A stretch of 47,507 nucleotides of DNA. It comes from Bacteroidaceae bacterium. Its GTDB lineage: Bacteria > Bacteroidota > Bacteroidia > Bacteroidales > Bacteroidaceae. The DNA is taken from positions 1 through 47,507 of the forward strand of contig JAFTEV010000040.1 in assembly GCA_017453465.1 (NCBI GenBank). The letters run 5' to 3'. A program made the position numbers and the translations under genes. This document shows positions 6,925-13,185 of this stretch, in pieces (the stretch's first letter is position 1; every line of letters starts with the position of its first letter). The notes under the pieces were generated by a model that saw only the letters and a program-made list of their open reading frames with translations, did not search any database and was not told where the DNA came from.

Positions 6925-8277
6925 ATGGAAAAGCTACATCGTTTCATTCATATAGAGTTAGGCGAGTACAAGGGCATTCATGGAATCGACCATTTTGCCA
7001 ATGTTGAATCATTTGGGATGCTGTTAGCCTCAAAGACAGGGGCAGATGTTGATGTGGTTAGATGGTTCGCCTATCTTCACGATTGCAAGAGACACAATGA
7101 TGGCAGCGACATTCAGCATGGAGAGAGGGCGGCAGAGTATATTGACACGATAAGAAACACCTATCTCCAGTACCTGGATGATGGGCAGGTTGATTTGCTA
7201 AAAACGGCTTGCAGATACCACACCACGACACCGAGATTAGGCAATTCTACAATTGATAGTTGTTTCGATGCTGACAGGCTGGATTTGCCGCGTGTGGGCA
7301 TTGTGCTGAATCCTGATAGGATGGCAACGGAATACGGCAAAGAACTGGCAAGCAAAGAGTATGATGATAACTTACAATTTGCACTTATTAAACAGACTGA
7401 GGGTTCTATGCTTGAATTTTATAAGCAATATATCTCCTTAGATGAGCCTGGATTTTTGGGAATAAGATTCAATGTAAGATGCGAGGATGGGAAATTAAGA
7501 AGTCCATTTAGAGGCGATGTGTGGCCAGAACCATTGTTCAGTGTTTCAGAATCATGCCCATATAACACAAAATTTTCAACGTCAAAGGGGATTTACATTG
7601 TACCTATCGAAAGTTATTTTGATGGTATTGGAATCAATGCCTTTACAGATGCAAGGAAAAATATACACGGAAACAACGAACACTTTGCATATCATTTGAT
7701 AGAGTATTTCCAAAGTGATTTAGTATACAAATGCCCAACAGGTGGTGAGGCGTGTGTGAGGCAATGCAATATCGTTAAGACTTTCACAGAGGAAGAGTTT
7801 GCCGCAATCGGGCATGATGAGTTAATCAAGGTATATGATTCATGGCTATGCACGAAACCAAAAGAAATCAACACCTACGCGCACCCCTACAAAAACCCAT
7901 TAGGCGATTTTTCAGATTCCGGCAGGGGTAGATTTTGCCTTTCATGGGCAACAGAACCACAAAACCGCAAATTCACATGGTCTTTTATCAAGTTATACAG
8001 GATTTGCATGGAATCACGTTTTGATGTGGATTCCGAAATACTATTTTGTTTCGCAATGATATTCCCAACCGTGGAGAATTGGGATATATTTTACCCACAA
8101 AAATATAGAGAGTATATAGCGGAATATGCCCACCTATGCAAAAGGCAATTAAGAGCGACCTATGAACAAATCGAAATAGTCATCGAGGCCATTTTGTGTA
8201 TTGTTGAACGAAAGGAATCCGATAAAATGGAAGTTGAAGCCTGCAAGGAATGTTGTATCAAATATAGGGGTTATTAA
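6925..8277 (+). CDS. HD-domain phosphohydrolase with large unknown C-terminal region
   Basis: 450 residues from ATG 6925; starts at 6892-6916 are possible. Residues 18-125 form an HD domain: metal ligand H23 (GIDHFANV), the H52-D53 pair in YLHDCKRHNDG, a further conserved-looking HGERAA helix, and the distal Asp in FDADRLDLPR. HD domains hydrolyse phosphate esters such as nucleotides or cyclic nucleotides using two metals. The remaining 320 residues match nothing I know; they contain a block 'YFDGIGINAFTDARKNIHGNNEHFAYHL' and several Cys. It is by far the largest cargo gene of the element and looks like a cargo or defence candidate. The substrate is unknown. Confidence 0.75.
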   Translation: MEKLHRFIHIELGEYKGIHGIDHFANVESFGMLLASKTGADVDVVRWFAYLHDCKRHNDGSDIQHGERAAEYIDTIRNTYLQYLDDGQVDLLKTACRYHTTTPRLGNSTIDSCFDADRLDLPRVGIVLNPDRMATEYGKELASKEYDDNLQFALIKQTEGSMLEFYKQYISLDEPGFLGIRFNVRCEDGKLRSPFRGDVWPEPLFSVSESCPYNTKFSTSKGIYIVPIESYFDGIGINAFTDARKNIHGNNEHFAYHLIEYFQSDLVYKCPTGGEACVRQCNIVKTFTEEEFAAIGHDELIKVYDSWLCTKPKEINTYAHPYKNPLGDFSDSGRGRFCLSWATEPQNRKFTWSFIKLYRICMESRFDVDSEILFCFAMIFPTVENWDIFYPQKYREYIAEYAHLCKRQLRATYEQIEIVIEAILCIVERKESDKMEVEACKECCIKYRGY

Positions 8278-8281
8278 GTCC

Positions 8282-8460
8282 AATAAAAAGGATGGATCCC
8301 TTTCAATAGACACCCATCCCTTTTCGTTGTGATAATTGTCTCTACATCCTTACAACCTCCAGCCAAACGAGAGTGAATGAAGAAAACACTACTCACCATT
8401 CTTTAACAACCAAATCGAAATTCTGGAAACCGCCAGTTCGGACACCTACTTTGTGCAAGT
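8282..8460 (-). ncRNA. Candidate leftward small RNA, about 180 nt
   Basis: A minus-strand promoter (TTTG at 8496-8493, 18-base spacer, TACCTTTG at 8474-8467) reads into about 180 bases ending at an intrinsic terminator with T-run (8324-8282). The only ATG frame inside runs through the terminator, so an untranslated RNA is the simplest reading. It ends just past the 3' end of the HD gene and could act on it or on its partners. Not seen in any RNA family I can name. The rest of 8278-8616 carries operator-like repeats and the next promoter. Confidence 0.4.
8285..8324. terminator. Bidirectional terminator after the HD gene
   Basis: AAAAAGGATGG (8285-8295) and CCATCCCTTTT (8314-8324) form an 11-bp stem with one mismatch. 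Read rightward it ends the HD operon. Read leftward it ends in CCATCCTTTTTATT, a strong intrinsic terminator for a minus-strand transcript. Confidence 0.65.
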
Positions 8461-8480
8461 GCGCTGCAAAGGTAGTGAAT

Positions 8481-8541
8481 TTATTTGAATAACAAATACT
8501 TTAGAATGTTTAACTTAAATCTATTTGTCATTCAAATAGAT
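8481..8541. promoter_or_regulatory. Operator-like palindromes between divergent promoters
   Basis: TTATTTGAATAA (8481-8492) is nearly palindromic, and ATCTATTTG-TCATT-CAAATAGAT (8519-8541) is a perfect 9-bp inverted repeat. Both share the half-site TATTTG and sit between the leftward promoter at 8467-8474 and the rightward one at 8591-8598. They could bind a regulator controlling both. Confidence 0.45.
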
Positions 8542-8590
8542 GCAAAATTCTTTTAACACTGGCAATTCCTTTTGTCTGGAGTATTATGGC

Positions 8591-8598
8591 TAACTTTG
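8591..8598 (+). promoter_or_regulatory. Promoter -7 box for the small gene pair
   Basis: TAACTTTG followed by CA, at the right distance (about 20 bases) before the ATG at 8617. A TTTG at 8571-8574 is a possible -33 element, with a short spacer. Confidence 0.55.
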
Positions 8599-8616
8599 CA
8601 CCATCATTAAACCAAT

Positions 8617-8808
8617 ATGCGTATGACACAGCAAACAACACTATCAAAGGAACTGGCCAGAATCGACCAAAGGATTGCAGACATGAATGAACGCAGACAA
8701 AGGGTAGAGGCCAGAATCAGACAAGTTGAGGTATGGCTTAATCTATACGAGGTAAGCCCAGAATTAGCAAAGAGGAATCCACATTTGGGAATCTATAAGA
8801 CACACTAA
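8617..8808 (+). CDS. Small coiled-coil protein
   Basis: 63 residues (61 if ATG 8623 is used). Almost entirely a charged amphipathic helix: 'LSKELARIDQRIADMNERRQ' followed by further Arg/Glu heptads, then a short tail. It is first in a two-gene unit behind a clear promoter. The small size, location at the element's right end and divergent operator suggest a regulatory or structural accessory protein. No family recognised. Confidence 0.55.
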   Translation: MRMTQQTTLSKELARIDQRIADMNERRQRVEARIRQVEVWLNLYEVSPELAKRNPHLGIYKTH

Positions 8809-8813
8809 GAGCA

Positions 8814-9044
8814 ATGAAAGAAGTCAGAGTTACAGAAAAGGTTGCAAGCCTTATTGACAGATTGAAAGTCGATGAGGGCTACAATGCAGAAATGGCCTAC
8901 CTTTGCCAAGCCTTTGCAGAGGTAGCTAAACACGTTTCACAAAGTGAACGTTGCGATGATGATTCATTCATACCGATGGGAGTTCTGGCACGTTACAGAG
9001 ACCTATTGAATGAGTTATCCCATTCGGAACAGGCCGAAACATGA
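8814..9044 (+). CDS. Small acidic protein, unknown function
   Basis: 76 residues, beginning five bases after the coiled-coil gene and certainly co-transcribed. The sequence (MKEVRVTEKVASLIDRLKVDEGYNAE...) predicts an all-helical acidic soluble protein. Two adjacent small genes, one basic coiled coil and one acidic helical, could form a complex, but I see no known toxin or antitoxin motif. Confidence 0.55.
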   Translation: MKEVRVTEKVASLIDRLKVDEGYNAEMAYLCQAFAEVAKHVSQSERCDDDSFIPMGVLARYRDLLNELSHSEQAET

Positions 9045-9117
9045 ACCCTCAACACTACCATGAAAGGCGGCTGCAATAATTGTGGCCGTTTTTCTTTGCC
9101 ATCTGGAGGAAATTGCC

Positions 9118-9125
9118 TATCTTTG
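9118..9125 (+). promoter_or_regulatory. Promoter -7 box TATCTTTG
   Basis: TATCTTTG followed by CACC. Transcription should start near 9131, which argues against the upstream in-frame start at 9082 and for the ATG at 9160. Confidence 0.5.
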
Positions 9126-9159
9126 CACCGTGGAACTACAAGACGAATTTACAGCAAAG

Positions 9160-9378
9160 ATGCACTCCGAGTTCTTTGTGGATGAGGAAACGGACAGGAA
9201 ACACCGCGCAGGGTGTGTCTGGCGATTGTTAGGCTTTGATGCGACCAAAGCAGACATAGAGCATTGGGCAGCGTGTTACGGTGTGGCCTATGCCGATTGC
9301 CGGAAGTGGCGAAGTTTCTGGAAGAACCTACACGACAACAGCAAAAAATTAGCCTCAAATTTGGCTGTTTCAAAATGA
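9160..9378 (+). CDS. Small protein at the right end of the element
   Basis: 72 residues from ATG 9160; a GTG at 9130 would add ten residues but coincides with the expected transcription start. The sequence (MHSEFFVDEETDRKHRAGCVWRLLGFDATKADIEHWAACYGV...) looks like a compact helical domain, with an HTH-like stretch 'GFDATKADIEHWAACYGVA' reminiscent of small DNA-binding proteins. It has its own promoter and is followed within 20 bases by the next one. Function unknown. Confidence 0.55.
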   Translation: MHSEFFVDEETDRKHRAGCVWRLLGFDATKADIEHWAACYGVAYADCRKWRSFWKNLHDNSKKLASNLAVSK

Positions 9379-9397
9379 TTCATTACCTTTGCACAGA

Positions 9398-9503
9398 ACT
9401 TTTCTAAAATTCAAAACTTGAAAAGCCCACAAATGGCGATAAAAAGCACGTTTTGTTACTGATTTGTTACCCACTTTCATAACAAAGTGGGCTTTTCTTT
9501 TGT
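9398..9503 (+). ncRNA. Candidate small RNA of about 105 nt with alternative hairpins
   Basis: The promoter is near-ideal: TTTG (9360-9363), 20-base spacer, TACCTTTG (9384-9391). It is followed by no credible ORF but by an intrinsic terminator: GAAAAGCCCAC (9420-9430) pairs with GTGGGCTTTTC (9487-9497), then CTTTTG. A second segment CCCACTTT (9470-9477) competes for the same right arm (AAAGTGGG, 9484-9491). Two TTTGTTAC repeats lie in the loop. The transcript could be a regulatory RNA, or the promoter could simply form part of a recombination site. Confidence 0.45.
9452..9470 (+). repeat. Two TTTGTTAC sites at the right end
   Basis: TTTGTTAC at 9452-9459 and 9463-9470, an 11-base period equal to the pair at 822-829 and 833-840. 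This matching spacing at both ends strengthens the arm-site interpretation. Confidence 0.5.
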
Positions 9504-9534
9504 TTATCAGAAAGTTACAAGTTTTTATAAAAGT

Positions 9535-9550
9535 TATCGCCAAACACCTA
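9535..9550 (+). repeat. Candidate right attachment repeat
   Basis: TATCGCCAAACACCTA, 14/16 identical and in the same orientation as 682-697. An inverted, weaker relative (TTGGCGAATTAGGG) lies at 9625-9638, so the motif may instead be an accessory binding site. No gene is visible between here and the dispersed repeat at 9826. Confidence 0.35.
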
Positions 9551-9731
9551 ACACACTTATACGAGTAAAAGCCCACGCCAAAGACGTGAGCATCACAACT
9601 TTCACTCTTGTGTGTTTCTTTAATTTGGCGAATTAGGGAAACAAGAATTAAAAGCGGACGCTTCAATTTCTATATGTCTTTAATCTTTAGGTTTATTCCA
9701 TAAGCAAATCGTTTTTGAGGTTTTACGGCGG

Positions 9732-9739
9732 CAAAGGTA
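9732..9739 (-). promoter_or_regulatory. Leftward promoter stranded at the element's right border
   Basis: On the minus strand this reads TACCTTTG followed by CCGCCG. It fires leftward into the element, where no leftward gene exists for about 9 kb. If the element is removed at the candidate att sites, this promoter would lie upstream of the cohesin-like gene at 563-96, so it is probably that gene's original promoter. Confidence 0.5.
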
Positions 9740-9825
9740 TGACAAATCTACGGATTATCCAAATTTAAGTGCGTCGATTTTCTGCTTCGTGATGAGGCGT
9801 GGCGCATTTTTATGTGAAAAATATT

Positions 9826-10130
9826 ATGATTATCCGCAATCGTGTCACATTTTTTTCAATACGAAGGGTATTGACTTTTTCAACACGAATTACACGAAAT
9901 TTCACGAAACTATGCGGACCAGAAAAAATTACACAAAACGCCTCGACGGCGACGAATATCACGAAGCATCCGGCAGACTTCGTGAAATTCGTAGCACCGC
10001 CCAAGGTGCTCCTTCGTGTAATATGTATGCTTCGTGAAATTTCGTGTAATTCGTGTTGAAAAAATAGATATCATTGACTTCGTCGCTATAGGTTAAAAAG
10101 AACTTTGGTGGTATTTTTGCGGATAATCAT
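9826..10130. repeat. TIR-bounded structured dispersed repeat, copy 1 (305 bp)
   Basis: Perfect 14-bp terminal inverted repeats, ATGATTATCCGCAA (9826-9839) and TTGCGGATAATCAT (10117-10130), bound a non-coding element. Inside is a perfect inverted repeat of about 33 bp, made of CACGAAT/ACACGAA-type words, starting near 9877 and closing near 10063, plus a small hairpin AGCACC-GCCCAA-GGTGCT. A second copy is at 42741-43021. The right end (21 bases, 10110-10130) is duplicated with one mismatch at 10147-10167. Layout is MITE-like; no clear target duplication is seen. Confidence 0.75.
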
Positions 10131-10200
10131 ATAAAAAATTATTGACGGTATTTTTGTGGATAATCATTAAAATTTCTTCCTCGCATCAAAAAGTCTTAAG

Positions 10201-10300
10201 CCGTGTTAGCAATGGGTCGCAGTCGCGTAGGCAATGCTCTGGGGTTGATTGCCTACGTGAGCGCGACGCATTGCCTACGCGACAGCGATGTGTGCGATGT
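10201..10300 (+). repeat. Palindromic dispersed repeat 'CGCGTAGGCAAT', copy A
   Basis: About 100 bp with three copies of the word CGCGTAGGCAAT or its complement. TCGCGTAGGCAATGC (10213-10227) and GCATTGCCTACGCGA (10268-10282) form a perfect 15-bp inverted repeat. The reverse complement of 19801-19905 aligns along its length with a few differences, starting from the shared GCAATGGGTCG. It lies upstream of the efflux operon. Confidence 0.7.
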
Positions 10301-10416
10301 GTAAGCGGCTCTGTTTGTTTTTGTTGCTCGTTTTGAGGCGATAAGAGGATGTGTTTTGTAGGGAAAAGGATGTAGTTTTGCCGCAATAAACACAATTTAA
10401 CGTTTTCTGCGGAGAA

Positions 10417-10497
10417 ATGGCTGGTTCGCCTGTGGGCATGGCAGGGATTTCTGTGCTGGGCGGATTGTTCCTTTTGGTGCATGAGGGGGTTGTGTGA
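10417..10497 (+). CDS. Possible 26-residue hydrophobic peptide
   Basis: ATG 10417 opens a 26-codon frame giving a hydrophobic peptide that begins MAGSPVGMAGISVLGG and ends with a single membrane-like stretch. A -7 box TAGTTTTG lies at 10373-10380 and GGAGAA precedes the ATG. The G+C-rich composition matches the chromosome. It may be a leader peptide or membrane micro-protein, or chance. The rest of 10301-10667 shows only the efflux promoter. Confidence 0.25.
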   Translation: MAGSPVGMAGISVLGGLFLLVHEGVV

Positions 10498-10615
10498 ACG
10501 GTGGAAATGTCCTAAAAGTCGGTCGGCTTGCTCTGTTGGCAAATGGTTTTACACAATTATTATTAATTTTTTTCAGTTTGTTGAAAAAGAATGCGTCACT
10601 ATCATGGTTTTGTAG

Positions 10616-10623
10616 TAACTTTG
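10616..10623 (+). promoter_or_regulatory. Promoter -7 box of the efflux operon
   Basis: TAACTTTG followed by CATCG, about 45 bases upstream of the GTG start of the TolC-like gene. No well-spaced TTTG -33 element is evident, so activator dependence is possible. Confidence 0.5.
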
Positions 10624-10667
10624 CATCGTTTTTTGAGTAAGTATAACTTTTTAAAAGATTAGAGATT

Positions 10668-12023
10668 GTGATTTTTAAAGGAAAAAACAGAACGCTGTGT
10701 TTGGGCGTGCTTGCCTTCAGTGCGCTGGGCATGGAGGCACAGACTTCCGACGCTCCTGCTGCGGTAGGCAGGCTCGACTTGACGCTCGACAAGGCCATTG
10801 AGATTGCCTTGGCCGAGAACCCGACTATCCGGGTGGCCGAGAAGGATGTGGAGCTGAAGCGGCTGGCCGACAGGGAAGCCTGGCAAAAGCTGCTGCCCAC
10901 GCTGGATGCTACGCTCACGTTCTCTCATGCCATCAAGGTGGCCGAGATGAAGATTGGCGGCAACAAGGTGAAGTTTGGCCAGGACGGAAGTTCTACGGCT
11001 ACGGGCGTTGTGGCACTGAATGTGCCGGTGTTTGCTCCGGCTGTCTATCAGAACATGAAGCTGACGAAGGAGGACATCCTGCTGGCCCAGGAGAAAGCCC
11101 GTGGCAGCAAGCTCGACCTCATCAATCAGGTGACGAAGGCATACTACGGTGCCCTGCTGTCGGCTGACAGCTACGAAGTGATGCAGCGGAGCTACACCGT
11201 GGCGAAGCAGAACTTTGACGTGGTGAACAACAAATATCAGGTGGGCCGCGTGAGCGAGTACGACAAAATCAGCGCGGAGGTGCAGATGCGTTCCACCAAT
11301 TCGGCCATGATTACTGCCGAGACGGGACGGAGCCTGGCCCTGTTGCAGCTGAAGGTGCTGATGGGCGTGACCGCCAATGTGGACATCAGCATCAACGACT
11401 CGCTGAAGGCTTACGAGGACAAGCTGACATTGCTCGATGGGGTAGTGACCGAGGCCGACCTGAGCGGCAACTCCAGCCTGCGCCAGCTGGACCAGAACAT
11501 GGCACTGCTCTTGCGCACCCGCAAGCTGCTGAAGACGAACTTTATGCCGACCATTGGCCTCTCGCTCAGCGGACAATATCAGTCGGTGTCGAATCCCGAC
11601 TGGAACATCTTTGGCTATCAGTATTCGCCCAGTGCTACGCTGGCTCTGTCGGTCAGTGTGCCCATCTTCCACGCCGACAACTGGACCAAGCTGAAGTCGA
11701 ACCGTGTGCAGCTGGCTCGGCTGGAGGACACGCGCCTCGACACGCGCCGCCAGTTGACGATGGCTGCCGAGAGCTACCGCAAGAACATGGCCAGCACCAT
11801 TGCGCAGGTAAGTTCCAATGCCGAGGCTGTGCGCCAGGCAGAGAAGGCGGTGCTGATTAGCAGCAAGCGTTACGAGGTGGGACGCGGCACCATCCTGGAG
11901 CTGAACCAGAGCGAGACGGCGCAGATTCAGGCCGAGCTGACCTACGTGCAGTCCATCTACGACTACCTGACGAACAAGGCCGACCTGGACTATACGCTGG
12001 GACGCGAGACATACATTAAATAA
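10668..12023 (+). CDS. TolC-family outer-membrane efflux channel
   Basis: 451 residues, GTG start, signal peptide of about 24 residues ending near GMEAQ. The rest has the two-fold repeat of the outer-membrane efflux family: 'LTLDKAIEIALAENPTIRVAEKDVELKRL' opens the first repeat, and 'NKYQVGRVSEYDKISAEVQ' and 'KRYEVGRGTILELNQSETAQ' are the duplicated hairpin motifs. It forms the trimeric channel that completes the RND pump encoded by the next two genes. First gene of the operon; adaptor follows after 31 bases. Confidence 0.93.
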   Translation: MIFKGKNRTLCLGVLAFSALGMEAQTSDAPAAVGRLDLTLDKAIEIALAENPTIRVAEKDVELKRLADREAWQKLLPTLDATLTFSHAIKVAEMKIGGNKVKFGQDGSSTATGVVALNVPVFAPAVYQNMKLTKEDILLAQEKARGSKLDLINQVTKAYYGALLSADSYEVMQRSYTVAKQNFDVVNNKYQVGRVSEYDKISAEVQMRSTNSAMITAETGRSLALLQLKVLMGVTANVDISINDSLKAYEDKLTLLDGVVTEADLSGNSSLRQLDQNMALLLRTRKLLKTNFMPTIGLSLSGQYQSVSNPDWNIFGYQYSPSATLALSVSVPIFHADNWTKLKSNRVQLARLEDTRLDTRRQLTMAAESYRKNMASTIAQVSSNAEAVRQAEKAVLISSKRYEVGRGTILELNQSETAQIQAELTYVQSIYDYLTNKADLDYTLGRETYIK

Positions 12024-12054
12024 AGTAGGAAACAAAAAACAGAAATTCAATACA

Positions 12055-13071
12055 ATGAAGTTAAAGTATTACGTATTGTCGCTTGCTGGCGCCGTCCTGC
12101 TGACCGCTTGTGGTGGCAGCACCGAGAACAAGGAGGCTGCTGCTGGCGAGCAGAAGCCCCAGGTGAAGATTGCCACGGCGACGAGTGCCGAGATTCCTCA
12201 GACGGAGACTTATACGGCAACAGTGGAAAGTGACCTGAAGAACAACATTGCCCCGAACACTCCCTACCGCATTGAGAAAATCTATGTGGATGTGGGCGAC
12301 ATCGTGCGGAAGGGGCAGGTGCTGGTGCAGCTGGATGCCAGCAACCTGCGCCAGGTGAAGTTGCAGGTGGACAACCAGCAGGTGGAGTTTAACCGCACGG
12401 AGCAGCTCTACCAGGTGGGCGGTGCCAGCAAAGCCGAGTATGACAACGCCCGCACGCAGCTCGATGTGCTGGCTACGCAGTACAAGCAGCTGGTGCAGAA
12501 CACCCAGCTGGTGGCCCCCATCAGCGGCGTGGTGACGGCTCGCAACTATGACGACGGCGACATGTACAGCACGGGCAAGCCTGTGCTGACCATCGAGCAG
12601 ACCAATCCCGTGAAGCTCATCGTCAACATCTCGGAGAACTACTACACGAAGGTGAAGGTGGGCCAGACGGTGGACATTTCGCTCGATGCCTACGAGGGCG
12701 AGTCTTTTGTGGGCAAGGTGACGATTGTCTATCCCTCGGTCGATGCTGCAACCCACACGTTCCCCGTGGAGATTACCATCAACAATGCGCAGCAGAAGGT
12801 GCGCCCCGGCATGTTTGCGCGTGCAACGGTGAACTTCGGCAGTGTCAGCCACGTGCTGGTGCCCGACCAGGCCCTGGTGAAGCAGATTGGTGCCGGCGAC
12901 CGCTACGTGTATGTATATAAGGATGGTAAGGTCAGCTACAACAAGGTGCAGCTGGGCAAGCACATCGACGACAAGTATGAGATATTCAGCGGCGTCAATT
13001 CTGGCGACCAAGTAGTAATTGCTGGCCAGACCCGTTTGGCAAATGGCCGCGAAGTAGAAGTGGTAAAATAA
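12055..13071 (+). CDS. RND efflux periplasmic adaptor lipoprotein
   Basis: 338 residues. The N-terminus ends in a lipobox (LLTAC, Cys19), so the protein is anchored in a membrane by lipid. It has the membrane-fusion-protein plan: split biotinyl-lipoyl domain ('YVDVGDIVRKGQVLVQLDA' and 'LVAPISGVVTARNYDDGDMY'), an alpha hairpin between them, then beta-barrel and C-terminal parts ('VRPGMFARATVNFG', 'DQALVKQIGAGDRYVYVY'). It links the inner-membrane pump to the TolC-like channel. Followed by a word-repeat hairpin, then the pump. Confidence 0.93.
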   Translation: MKLKYYVLSLAGAVLLTACGGSTENKEAAAGEQKPQVKIATATSAEIPQTETYTATVESDLKNNIAPNTPYRIEKIYVDVGDIVRKGQVLVQLDASNLRQVKLQVDNQQVEFNRTEQLYQVGGASKAEYDNARTQLDVLATQYKQLVQNTQLVAPISGVVTARNYDDGDMYSTGKPVLTIEQTNPVKLIVNISENYYTKVKVGQTVDISLDAYEGESFVGKVTIVYPSVDAATHTFPVEITINNAQQKVRPGMFARATVNFGSVSHVLVPDQALVKQIGAGDRYVYVYKDGKVSYNKVQLGKHIDDKYEIFSGVNSGDQVVIAGQTRLANGREVEVVK

Positions 13072-13179
13072 TTAGGAATTAGGAATGAGGAATTAGGAAT
13101 TGATACTTGCTTTTCGGAAAGTTCACATTTCTCATTCCTCATTCCTCATTCCTCATTCCTAATTCCTCATTCCTAATTT
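13072..13179. repeat. Word-repeat inverted repeat between adaptor and pump genes
   Basis: Left arm (13072-13101): tandem words AATTAGG / AATGAGG. Right arm (13130-13179): CATTCCT / AATTCCT words, about five to six copies. The arms are complementary and would form a long, slippery hairpin within the operon mRNA, which could reduce or tune expression of the pump. Confidence 0.7.
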
Positions 13180-13185
13180 AAATAT

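Larger units (their letters stand above)
682..9550. mobile_element. Integrative element with tyrosine integrase (about 8.9 kb)
   Basis: The block runs from a tyrosine integrase at the left end to a candidate small RNA at the right end. All its genes point rightward and it is visibly AT-richer than the chromosomal genes from 10.7 kb on. It holds an excisionase-like HTH gene, iteron-like repeats, an HNH endonuclease, a DUF5681 protein, an HD-domain protein and several small orphan genes. No relaxase, coupling protein, transfer genes, portal, capsid or large terminase is recognisable. It may be a mobilisable island, a phage satellite or a decayed prophage. The ends are set from the weak direct repeat TATCGCCAA and are provisional. 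Confidence 0.65.

Noticed and set aside
564-9700. Full prophage
   Set aside because: No portal, capsid, tail, large terminase or lysis gene can be recognised, and the size of about 9 kb is too small.
9789-10059. Two plus-strand frames of 82-86 codons in the dispersed repeat
   Set aside because: They overlap each other in different frames, follow the inverted-repeat words, are not kept open in the second copy at 42741-43021 and lack a promoter.
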